A stretch of 16,552 bases of DNA. Source: Pelagihabitans sp037969055 (GTDB taxonomy: Bacteria > Bacteroidota > Bacteroidia > Flavobacteriales > Flavobacteriaceae). The position numbers were made by a program, and so were the translations under genes. Of the stretch, positions 7,783 to 14,280 are shown in pieces; position 1 is the first letter of the stretch; every line of letters starts with the position of its first letter. The notes under the pieces were generated by a model. The model saw only the letters and a list, made by a program, of their open reading frames with translations, did not search any database and was not told the DNA's origin. The DNA is taken from assembly GCA_037969055.1 (NCBI GenBank), contig JBBKWR010000441.1:1-16552 (forward strand), given 5' to 3'.

Positions 7783-8656
7783 TCTTTTAGATCTGATTGG
7801 AAATACCCCCTTGGTAGAATCCAAGGTCTTGAACCAAAATACAAAGGTGAAATTGTTCTTTAAACTCGAAGGACAAAACCCAGGCGGCAGTGTCAAAGAT
7901 CGTCCTGCACTCAATATGATCAAAAACGGATTGGATCGGGGCGATTTTAATAAAAATTCCAAACTCATAGAGGCGACCAGTGGTAACACAGGCATTGCGC
8001 TTGCCATGATCGCCGGCATATATGGACTGGACATAGAACTTGTGATGCCCGAAAACAGTACCATTGAAAGGGTTCAGACCATGCGCGCTTTTGGCGCCAA
8101 GGTAACCCTAACCCCTAACGATGTGGGCATTGAAGGCGCTAGGGATTATGCCGAAGCAAAGGTAAAAAAGGAAGGATATGTAATGATGAACCAATTTGCC
8201 AATGATGACAATTGGAAGGCCCACTACCAATCCACCGGCCCTGAGATTTGGAAGGATACTGAGGGAAAAATAACCCATTTCGTATCCGCTATGGGCACTA
8301 CAGGCACCATTATGGGCACCTCGACCTACTTAAAAGAAAAAAATCCGAATATTCAGATTGTCGGAGTGCAACCCGCTGATGATGCTAAAATTCCAGGTAT
8401 CCGTAAATGGCCAGAGGAATACCTCCCTAAAATTTTTGATGCTAAAAAGGTCGATAAGGTACTGGAAGTTTCCCAGCAAGAAGCCGAAGATATGGCACGG
8501 CGCCTGGCCAAAGAGGAAGGTATTTTTGCAGGCATGAGCAGTGGAGGGGCGGCTACAGCGGCCCTTAAATTGGCAAGCACTTTAGAGAGCGGGATCATTG
8601 TTTCCATTGTCTGTGACCGCGGGGACCGCTATCTATCGTCGGATCTTTTTGCTTGA
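7772..8656 (+). CDS. cysM: Cysteine synthase, CysM type (O-acetylserine sulfhydrylase B)
   Basis: A PLP-dependent fold-type II enzyme that replaces the acetate of O-acetylserine with sulfide to give L-cysteine. The PLP Lys is Lys42 in GGSVKDRP. TSGNTG (69-74) is the substrate-carboxylate loop, GTTGT (175-179) the phosphate-binding loop, and SSGG (256-259) lies near the pyridine nitrogen side. The C-terminal CDRGDRYLSS matches the CysM rather than the CysK end. At 294 residues the length is normal for CysM. The start overlaps the end of cysE by 11 bp in another frame, so the two are co-translated. The CysK-specific association with the CysE tail is not expected of the B type. Convergent with the transporter gene. 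Confidence 0.93.
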   Translation: MPFNLLDLIGNTPLVESKVLNQNTKVKLFFKLEGQNPGGSVKDRPALNMIKNGLDRGDFNKNSKLIEATSGNTGIALAMIAGIYGLDIELVMPENSTIERVQTMRAFGAKVTLTPNDVGIEGARDYAEAKVKKEGYVMMNQFANDDNWKAHYQSTGPEIWKDTEGKITHFVSAMGTTGTIMGTSTYLKEKNPNIQIVGVQPADDAKIPGIRKWPEEYLPKIFDAKKVDKVLEVSQQEAEDMARRLAKEEGIFAGMSSGGAATAALKLASTLESGIIVSIVCDRGDRYLSSDLFA

Positions 8657-8716
8657 AAGCCATGTTCCGAGGGTAATCCATAAGTTATGCTTATTTGGGA
8701 GTTTGTGAAAAACGGA

Positions 8717-9910
8717 TCAATACATACCCAGCACCTTTAATATGGTTAAGGCTCCCAAAATCAACGTCAGGGCGATAATCAGTATCCCGAAAATATTCTG
8801 GACCATTCCGTTTCTGTATTTCCCCATTACGTTTGGACGATTAACCACCCATAAAAGGAAAATCGCTATAGCTGGGAGCAAAAGTCCGTTGGAAATCTGT
8901 GCGAACTGGATAATTTCAATGGGTTTGATCCCAAAGGATAAAGAGAGCACCCCTAAAAATAGGATGGCGATCCAAACCAATTTAAATTTAGGATCTTTCA
9001 AACCCGCTTTCCAACCAAAACAGCTATTGGCTACATAAGCAGCCGCCAAAGGAGCGGTTATGGCAGAAGTCACCCCAGCTGCAAATAGTCCAATGCCCAT
9101 AAAATATTTGGCCGCACGTCCATAAAGCGGTTCCAACCCTTTGGCAAGATCCATGGCACTGGCTACTTCATTGCTTGGAATTGCAGCGGCAGCGATAATG
9201 ACGGCCATCGATACCAAACCCCCAAGCACTATGGCTACAAACGTATCACGGCGTACCAATGGCAAATCTTCTGCAGATTTCCATTTTTCACTTACTAAGG
9301 AAGCATGAAGGAACAGATTATACGGAACAACGGTAGTGCCCACAAGGGCAATGATGGTCAAGATGCTATTTGTGGGAACCCTCGGCACGAACATGCCTTG
9401 GAGGATACCCCCCAGACTAGGTTTGGTTATGATTGCCGTCACCAGAAAGGAACAACTCATCACAAGGACCAGGCCGACAAAAACCTTTTCCAATAACCTA
9501 TAATTTCCTACGTAAAGCAGTCCAAAAGCCAATCCCCCTATTATAAAAGGATAGCTTATGCTGTATTCTGTTCCAAATAATGCTTCAAGGCCCAAACTGG
9601 CACCACCAATATTTCCACCTTCATAAGCAGTATTTCCGAGCACGATCGCCCCTAAAATAATTCCTATTACCAGCATTCGAAAGATGGGACGGGTTAATTC
9701 GCTCTTGATAACATCGGCGAGACCTCTTTGGGTCACGATTCCTAGGCGTGCCGACATTTCCTGTAATATGACTGTGGCTATGATAGAGAACAACATGGCC
9801 CAAAGAAGCGAAAAGCCGAAACCTACCCCGGCGAGCGTACAGGTAGTTATCGTACCTGGACCTATAAATGCTGCGGCCACCAATACCCCAGGTCCCATTT
9901 TTTTGAACAT
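8717..9910 (-). CDS. Nramp-family transporter homologue with non-canonical ligand residues
   Basis: The 397 residues form about 11 hydrophobic segments in the LeuT-like Nramp (SLC11) order, with the Nramp-like QEMSARLG run (50-57) after TM2 and NLFLHASLV (198-206) after TM6. The residues that bind metal in canonical Nramps are replaced. TM1 DPGN reads GPGT (17-20), so the Asp and Asn ligands become Gly and Thr. The TM6 A-x-x-M-P-H stretch reads T-x-x-V-P-Y (192-197), removing the Met that selects transition metals and the conserved His. The fold is therefore clear, but Mn2+/Fe2+ transport should not be assumed and I leave out the symbol mntH. It could belong to a divergent Nramp-related clade with another substrate. 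The upstream region is shared with the divergent 10162 gene. Confidence 0.85.
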   Translation of the reverse strand: MFKKMGPGVLVAAAFIGPGTITTCTLAGVGFGFSLLWAMLFSIIATVILQEMSARLGIVTQRGLADVIKSELTRPIFRMLVIGIILGAIVLGNTAYEGGNIGGASLGLEALFGTEYSISYPFIIGGLAFGLLYVGNYRLLEKVFVGLVLVMSCSFLVTAIITKPSLGGILQGMFVPRVPTNSILTIIALVGTTVVPYNLFLHASLVSEKWKSAEDLPLVRRDTFVAIVLGGLVSMAVIIAAAAIPSNEVASAMDLAKGLEPLYGRAAKYFMGIGLFAAGVTSAITAPLAAAYVANSCFGWKAGLKDPKFKLVWIAILFLGVLSLSFGIKPIEIIQFAQISNGLLLPAIAIFLLWVVNRPNVMGKYRNGMVQNIFGILIIALTLILGALTILKVLGMY

Positions 9911-10008
9911 ACACTGATTGTTTCTTATTCCTGTAAATATATGGGCTTAGGGTGAGAACTTCCTATATCAATTTTAAAAAAATCCGCGTCCCTTTAAAAT
10001 ACAAATCA

Positions 10009-10043
10009 TGCAGTTCATCTAAAATATTGCAGTTCGTCTAAAA
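10009..10043. promoter_or_regulatory. Tandem 16-bp direct repeat, LytTR-like operator
   Basis: TGCAGTTCATCTAAAA (10009-10024) and TGCAGTTCGTCTAAAA (10028-10043) differ at one base and repeat with a 19-bp period. Their cores GCAGTTCAT and GCAGTTCGT fit the published LytTR-family site [TA][AC][CA]GTTN[AG][TG] at 8 of 9 positions each. The gap is 10 bp rather than the usual 12-13. The site lies about 99 bp from the transporter start (minus) and 119 bp from the 10162 start (plus), so it could serve either gene. No LytTR regulator gene is in the window. Confidence 0.5.
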
Positions 10044-10090
10044 GTAGGGTGTCGTACATCGATGCTTTATAATAAACCCATAATCCTTCT

Positions 10091-10123
10091 GTTATAATTA
10101 TCCCAAATCAAATCAATTATAAC
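10091..10123. repeat. Perfect 9-bp inverted repeat with 15-bp spacer
   Basis: GTTATAATT (10091-10099) and AATTATAAC (10115-10123) are exact reverse complements with a centre-to-centre distance of 24 bp. It is 39 bp upstream of the 10162 ATG. A dimeric-regulator operator or an RNA hairpin in the leader are both possible; the wide spacing favours an operator or a weak stem. Confidence 0.45.
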
Positions 10124-10128
10124 CCCCG

Positions 10129-10143
10129 CCCGATTCAGTCGGG
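10129..10143 (+). repeat. GC-rich 5-bp hairpin next to the start of the 10162 gene
   Basis: CCCGA and TCGGG flank the loop TTCAG, 18 bp before the ATG. On the mRNA this stem would sit just upstream of the ribosome footprint. No T-tract follows, so it is not a standard terminator. Confidence 0.35.
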
Positions 10144-10161
10144 ATAAATTGACCTACTTAA

Positions 10162-10605
10162 ATGACCTGTTTAGAATGTAACAAAGAACTCAGTTATTTA
10201 GACCACCGGAACGCTATGGATTCATTGGGTGTTGAGCTATGCTCACAACACCAAGCCAGATTGGAAGTTTTGGTCGAAAATAATAACACCCCATTGGAGG
10301 CCATTCAATTATATTATGGCCTAAAAGAAGCTGGCGTAAGTGCCATGCTGGAATGGTGGGATGGAAAAAAATCGGTAGATATTGCCATCTCCCGTGTAAA
10401 GCTCAATATCGAAATCGATACAGACTACCATATGCTGACCCATGAACAGGCTATCAATGACCTGGAGGAGGCGATGCATTCCTTTAAAAACGGATTTACG
10501 ACCATTCGTATCCCACATATTTTGATCAGGCACTATCTCAAGGAGACTGTCAACAATATAATGGGCATCATGGAAGGACTCCGCGCCAATATCAAGGCAA
10601 TCTAA
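10162..10605 (+). CDS. Zinc-finger plus DUF559/PD-(D/E)XK-like nuclease-fold protein
   Basis: The 147 residues have two parts. Residues 3-30 hold C3-x2-C6 and C27-x2-H30, a likely zinc-binding finger. Residues about 55-125 follow the pattern of DUF559/Vsr-like nucleases of the PD-(D/E)XK superfamily. There is an Asp before the second core strand (VDIAI, Asp73), then KLNIEID with Glu84 and Asp86, then His90. Next come a helix with Asp100 and a last strand-plus-helix, GFTTIRIPHILI, with Arg116. Classical members have a Lys two after the acidic residue; the DUF559 type has E-x-D-G, and here Gly is Thr87. The superfamily cleaves DNA; activity here is inferred only. The next gene follows after 14 bp, probably co-transcribed. 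The upstream region holds unusually many repeats. Confidence 0.65.
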   Translation: MTCLECNKELSYLDHRNAMDSLGVELCSQHQARLEVLVENNNTPLEAIQLYYGLKEAGVSAMLEWWDGKKSVDIAISRVKLNIEIDTDYHMLTHEQAINDLEEAMHSFKNGFTTIRIPHILIRHYLKETVNNIMGIMEGLRANIKAI

Positions 10606-10619
10606 CAAAACCATATGCC

Positions 10620-11183
10620 ATGTCGAATGGAAAAAAAATCTTAAAGAATCCCCTTAGAATTTCAATAGTTGTTCTGCTCATGGGAATGCTGGCAAGAATT
10701 TTCCAATGGCCCTACGCTTCAATGATGGTCATCGGCGGATTTTCTGCAATCTGCATATTTTATGCTATTCGTTTTTGGAAAAAAACGGACAGGGTATTCT
10801 TAGATTACGTAAAATTGGTACTGGTTTTATTTTGGTCTTTAAACGGAATTTGTCGGATGTTAGATTTACCATACACCCTTCTATTTCAAATAATTACAGG
10901 TGCTTCCTTCATCACTTGGTTCGTTATGGAAGGTACGGCCTATTTTATGGATGAAGACCGCAGGGCCAAAAATAGTACACTGCAAATTTGGTGGAACGTA
11001 TCCATGGTTCTGGGGGCGCTCTCCATTATTGCAGGTAGCTTGATGAAAGTACTCCATTGGGAATTTGCCAATATTTTACTCATCCTCGGCATCATTATGG
11101 TAGCCGTTTACATACTTAAAGACTTACTTATTGTCGCCAAAATCAAGGAAAAAGACAGTAGTAACGAAGAGTTTCAGCTATAA
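10620..11183 (+). CDS. Polytopic membrane protein with three GldL-like repeats
   Basis: The 187 residues hold five or six membrane helices, at about 13-28, 34-52, 62-80, 86-110, 122-145 and 150-174, with a charged tail. The same short pattern recurs at the end of a helix, before the next one: R26-IFQWPYA, R79-MLDLPYT and K143-VLHWEFA. This is the 'K-[IV]-x-H-W-P-x-A' turn known from the N-terminal helical hairpin of GldL, the inner-membrane motor protein of type IX secretion, and from related small flavobacterial membrane proteins. The long coiled coil of GldL is missing, so it is not GldL itself. The gene starts 14 bp after the nuclease-like gene and probably shares its mRNA. Function unknown. 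Confidence 0.65.
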   Translation: MSNGKKILKNPLRISIVVLLMGMLARIFQWPYASMMVIGGFSAICIFYAIRFWKKTDRVFLDYVKLVLVLFWSLNGICRMLDLPYTLLFQIITGASFITWFVMEGTAYFMDEDRRAKNSTLQIWWNVSMVLGALSIIAGSLMKVLHWEFANILLILGIIMVAVYILKDLLIVAKIKEKDSSNEEFQL

Positions 11184-11365
11184 TTTGTCTACAAGTCTTC
11201 CCCAAGTACCAAATTCCAAGTGCATAGAATCTTCCTTTATATAGATTGGACGGAGTTGCCAACATTTTTGCCGACCACTCATTTTCCCTTGCTATAGGTC
11301 AAAGTTTGAATTTAGTAATTCGCATATCCGCCCATTTAATGGTATTTAATCCACTATAATATTCG

Positions 11366-11373
11366 TATCTTTT
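11366..11373 (+). promoter_or_regulatory. Possible -7 box (TATCTTTT) for the aminotransferase gene
   Basis: It matches TAnnTTTG in all but the last fixed base, 17 bp before the ATG at 11391. No TTG is seen at a proper -33 spacing. The rest of the 207-bp spacer (11184-11390) shows nothing else that I can support. Confidence 0.3.
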
Positions 11374-11390
11374 TTCCATAATTCATCGTT

Positions 11391-12503
11391 ATGAAAAACA
11401 TAGATCGAAGACAATGGCTCAAGACTCTGGGGCTCTCCAGTGGGTTTGCCCTAGTTGGCGGATTTGACGCCCTCGCTTTATCAATCCCTTCAAGACCGCT
11501 TATTGATGGGACCATAGCCAAACTCGATTCCAATGAAAACCCGTATGGACCATCCACACGCGTCAGATCAGTTCTCACCAATACTTTTGATCAAGCCTGT
11601 CGGTATCCGTTTGGTGCTTTGAGAAGCCTTGTTGATATGATAGCCGAAAAAGAAGGTGTCACCAAAGACCATGTTGTAGTAACGGGGGGATCCACTGAGG
11701 GATTGAAGGCTGCAGGTCTAACTTATTTGGCGGGAGGGGGCGAACTCATATCGGCCGATCCTACTTTTCAGGCCATGTTAAGCTATGCGGAGACCTTTGG
11801 GGCACATGTGCACAGGGTTCCGGTAGATAGTGCCATGGGGCATGATCTAGAGGCCATGGCCCGGAGAATTACGGGTCAAACCAAACTTATTTTTATCTGC
11901 AATCCCAATAATCCCACAGGCACATTACTCGACAAGGGCAAGCTTATTGAATTTTGTAATGCTGTTGATGGCAAAGCCGTCATTTTCAGCGATGAGGCCT
12001 ATTATGATTTTATCACTGAGCCCGGGTACCCTTCCATGGTAGAATTGGTTAAGAAAGAACGTAACGTGATCGTCTCCAAGACCTTTTCCAAAGTATTTGG
12101 ACTAGCGGGACTTCGCATTGGTTATTTGATCGCTAGGCCCGACATAGCGGATCGACTCAAAGCAAGTGTCATGGCGAATACTAACATATTGGCCATCGAG
12201 GCGGCCAAGGAAGCTTTAAGGGACGATGATTTTTATAAATTTAGCATTGCAAAAAACATTGAGGCGAAAAATCAAATTTACACGACCTTGAGCGAGTTAG
12301 GGCTGGAACATCAGAAATCACATACGAACTTCGTATTTTTTAAATCAGGACGTCCAATCAATGAACTTATTATTGCGTTGCGCAAAGAGAATGTAATGAT
12401 CGGCAGGCCGTTTCCTCCCTTTAACAATTGGGCAAGAATCAGTACGGGAACCCTGAAGGAAATGGAACTCTTTGGAAAGGGACTTAAAAAAGTACTGAGC
12501 TGA
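11391..12503 (+). CDS. HisC-like PLP aminotransferase with twin-arginine signal
   Basis: A fold-type I aminotransferase of 370 residues close to histidinol-phosphate aminotransferase. Landmarks are DSNENPYG (46-53), CNPNNPTG (170-177, with Asn174), SDEAYY (200-205, with Asp201 and Tyr204), SKTFSKVFGLAGLRIGY (229-245, Schiff-base Lys234, Arg242) and WARIS (347-351, Arg348 expected to bind the substrate carboxylate). All catalytic residues are present. In front is an added signal: R6-R7 in DRRQWLK, then a weakly hydrophobic stretch (about 11-30), fitting a Tat signal that exports folded, cofactor-loaded proteins. True HisC is cytoplasmic and sits in a his operon; no his gene is nearby. It is therefore probably a periplasmic amino-acid aminotransferase of unknown substrate. 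Confidence 0.85.
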   Translation: MKNIDRRQWLKTLGLSSGFALVGGFDALALSIPSRPLIDGTIAKLDSNENPYGPSTRVRSVLTNTFDQACRYPFGALRSLVDMIAEKEGVTKDHVVVTGGSTEGLKAAGLTYLAGGGELISADPTFQAMLSYAETFGAHVHRVPVDSAMGHDLEAMARRITGQTKLIFICNPNNPTGTLLDKGKLIEFCNAVDGKAVIFSDEAYYDFITEPGYPSMVELVKKERNVIVSKTFSKVFGLAGLRIGYLIARPDIADRLKASVMANTNILAIEAAKEALRDDDFYKFSIAKNIEAKNQIYTTLSELGLEHQKSHTNFVFFKSGRPINELIIALRKENVMIGRPFPPFNNWARISTGTLKEMELFGKGLKKVLS

Positions 12504-12784
12504 CAATTAAAACTTCAAAATCTTTCCGCTATTACCCTTGTTGCGCTTTCCCAAATAAGACCCTTCGATTGAGGACTCAAAAAACCATACCCAAATATGC
12601 GCGCTGTATTTCGTCGACAAAGGGTTGTATTTAAAGGTTTTGCGGTTTCTGCCCTATGTACCATTTGTGGATGAAAAATACCCTTGACCGATTATAAATC
12701 CTGTTAACGAGAATTACTCCTGTTACATGGAGGCAAAATAGTCTATCCCACTTTTTAGGGTTTTATTTGATAAACCAAAATATT
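12504..12784. other. Intergenic stretch without recognisable gene
   Basis: About 280 bp after the aminotransferase gene. I see no ORF with a coding look, no RNA gene, no strong terminator and no exact -7 box. It contains several stop-interrupted short frames on both strands. Together with 12881-13090 it makes an unusually long gap for this gene-dense window. Confidence 0.4.
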
Positions 12785-12880
12785 ATGAAGGGAAAAACTA
12801 CAATTGATGACATGATGGTGTATGGCTTTTGTGTCCTCTGCCTACTGTGGTCGATCTTTATTTTATTTATTTTAAAGTAA
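12785..12880 (+). CDS. Possible 31-aa single-helix membrane peptide
   Basis: An ATG at 12785 opens a 31-codon frame ending in TAA at 12878-12880. After a short polar start (KGKTTIDD), residues 10-30 are strongly hydrophobic (MMVYGFCVLCLLW then FILFIL) with a final Lys, the profile of a one-pass membrane micropeptide. It lies alone in a 587-bp gap. No promoter box fits well. Such short hydrophobic frames can arise by chance in AT-rich DNA, so the call is tentative. Confidence 0.3.
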   Translation: MKGKTTIDDMMVYGFCVLCLLWSIFILFILK

Positions 12881-13064
12881 TCAAAGGCTTATTTATTGTT
12901 TTTGGTTTATTTGAACAGACATGGAAATATCCGCTCCCGATATTTATAACAAGATAGAAACAACCCACCTGGTGACCTGGACGTATTGATTGGCATAGTA
13001 ATTGAATTGAAGGAGATTACAATATGGCATTCTATTTTGCGTTAGATGTAAATAACATCAAAGC

Positions 13065-13077
13065 GCAGTATTACTGC
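13065..13077. repeat. 13-bp near-perfect palindrome just before the 13091 gene
   Basis: GCAGTA and TACTGC flank a single T, ending 13 bp before the ATG at 13091. A second small inverted repeat (GATGT, 5-nt spacer, ACATC) lies just upstream, around 13045-13059. The position suits an operator or a translation-blocking stem, but neither is shown. Confidence 0.4.
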
Positions 13078-13090
13078 CCTTACCTAAATT

Positions 13091-13948
13091 ATGATAACTA
13101 AAATAGGGCGTTCACTTATCGTTGCAAAAGGAAAGATAATCTTGCCAGTTTTGGGCCTGAGCTTGTTTTGGTTAAGCCCACAATTTGCGAGCACGCCTAA
13201 TATTGTTCATCAAACTACTGAAAACGTGCTGCTTAAGAGCGCCACTGCCATAAAAATTAAAACACCCAACAGCAGTACCATTTGGAAGCTTCCCGACACT
13301 GCAGAACTCATTTGGGATACTAAAAATATAACCACAGATAGATCAATTGGATTTTATTTGATCAAAGACGATATGGTGGTCCAAGATCTGGGAACATTCA
13401 AAAATAACCACTTTGCCAACGGGATCGAGTTGAACAAAAGCCTTCAAACGGGAAACAATTATCGTGTGATGGGCATTGAACTCTTTCCACAAGATAAAAA
13501 CAACATTGCCAAATTCGCCACTCCATTTTTTACAATTATTGGGATGCCGAGAAAAATTTCTGACGAAAAGGAAATTACTGAGAAACCAGCCATCAGGGAC
13601 ACATTTGATGGAAGATCAATCTCCTATGTTAAAGAATTACAAGTGGAAAGTGCCTCAATTCGCATCAGCCTATGGGACCATGGAAGGGTAGATAATGATA
13701 TAGTTTCCATTTATCTCAATGGGGAAGCCATCGTCTCAAAGTATGATTTAAAGTATCGAAAGAAATATTTTGACTTGCATTTGGATACTTCAAAGGCAAA
13801 TGATCTATTCCTTTATGCCCATAATTTGGGCAAATATCCCCCCAACACCGTATCCATTGAAATATCAGATGGCACAAGTTTGGAAAACATCGTCCTAAAT
13901 TCCGATTTGAAGAGCTGTGAGGCCGTATTGATCAATGTAAAAGAGTGA
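13091..13948 (+). CDS. Secreted two-domain protein: Kre9/KNH-like domain plus Bacteroidota C-terminal domain
   Basis: The 285 residues start with a basic n-region and a hydrophobic stretch (about 16-30) ending near QFAS (31-34), read as a Sec signal peptide. Residues about 53-149 follow the Kre9/KNH-like (PF10342-type) beta-sandwich pattern: IKTPNSSTIWKLPDTAELIW, then FYLIKDD, then LQTGNNYRVMGIEL. Residues about 177-285 form a second beta domain with ISLWDHGRVDNDIVSIYLNG, then LYAHNLGKYPPNTVSIEISDG, then LNSD. I recall this motif set from the C-termini of many secreted Bacteroidota proteins. Both domains are probably adhesion or binding modules, and no enzyme motif is seen. No T9SS sorting domain is evident. 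The two surface genes that follow suggest a role at the cell envelope. Confidence 0.65.
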   Translation: MITKIGRSLIVAKGKIILPVLGLSLFWLSPQFASTPNIVHQTTENVLLKSATAIKIKTPNSSTIWKLPDTAELIWDTKNITTDRSIGFYLIKDDMVVQDLGTFKNNHFANGIELNKSLQTGNNYRVMGIELFPQDKNNIAKFATPFFTIIGMPRKISDEKEITEKPAIRDTFDGRSISYVKELQVESASIRISLWDHGRVDNDIVSIYLNGEAIVSKYDLKYRKKYFDLHLDTSKANDLFLYAHNLGKYPPNTVSIEISDGTSLENIVLNSDLKSCEAVLINVKE

Positions 13949-14158
13949 TCGGTCCTCCTTCGCCATGCAACAACACCAGCCTCCTACGCGAAAGTAACTC
14001 GCCAAAGTAGGCTGAATAGCTTTGGAGCATATTGCTGTTGTAGTACCATATGGTTATTATTTAGTTTCAAATATTCTTTTGTCAAAAATATTTTTTTAAA
14101 CTTGCGCCAGTTATTCGTATGTAATCTTCACGGCGCTTATCCCCCCAACTATCTATCT
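13949..14158. repeat. Repeat-rich 3' region after the 13091 gene
   Basis: No gene is seen. The first 110 bp hold several overlapping inverted repeats: CCTAC/GTAGG (13983-13987 with 14007-14011), CCAAAG/CTTTGG (14002-14007 with 14020-14025), CAACAACA near 13970 against TGCTGTTG near 14033, and the palindrome ACCATATGGT (14045-14054). These would fold as competing stems in the transcript end. The following AT-rich part (14056-14100) has a T-run at 14091-14097, too distant to call a clear terminator. Confidence 0.35.
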
Positions 14159-14185
14159 TCTAGAGCTCGAATTCGCTTAATGTTG

Positions 14186-14197
14186 GATCAATTGATC
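14186..14197. promoter_or_regulatory. Perfect 12-bp palindrome (GATCAATTGATC)
   Basis: An exact palindrome 84 bp before the 14281 ATG. A second inverted repeat, GTTCAA (14227-14232) and TTGAAC (14241-14246) with an 8-bp spacer, lies between it and the gene. The right arm of that second repeat touches a -7-like GAACTTTG (14243-14250). The arrangement suits operator sites, but no regulator is known. Confidence 0.4.
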
Positions 14198-14280
14198 TAA
14201 AACCTATGAATTTTTACTAAGTACCGGTTCAAAACATTTATTGAACTTTGTCCATAGTAACAATTCAAAATTCTATCCCC

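Noticed and set aside
8717..9910. Calling the transporter MntH (Mn2+/H+ symporter).
   Set aside because: The ligand motifs in TM1 and TM6 are not conserved, so the specific function is not supported.
9621..9914. Overlapping frames on both strands inside the 5' part of the transporter gene.
   Set aside because: They are shadows of the well-supported transporter frame, with unnatural composition.
11391..12503. Calling the aminotransferase HisC of histidine synthesis.
   Set aside because: An export signal is present and no his genes are nearby.
12921..12989. 22-aa frame after an ATG in the long gap.
   Set aside because: Too short, no hydrophobic segment, no family; indistinguishable from chance.
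14159..14174. TCTAGAGCTCGAATTC, with contiguous XbaI, SacI and EcoRI sites, looks like a cloning-vector polylinker.
   Set aside because: Flanking bases do not continue into any polylinker I know and the surrounding DNA has the same character as the rest. A chance run of palindromes is more likely, though an assembly check would settle it.
14248..14280. TTG start 33 bp upstream of the propeller gene ATG.
   Set aside because: The signal peptide begins properly at the ATG at 14281, and the TTG is part of a -7-like sequence.
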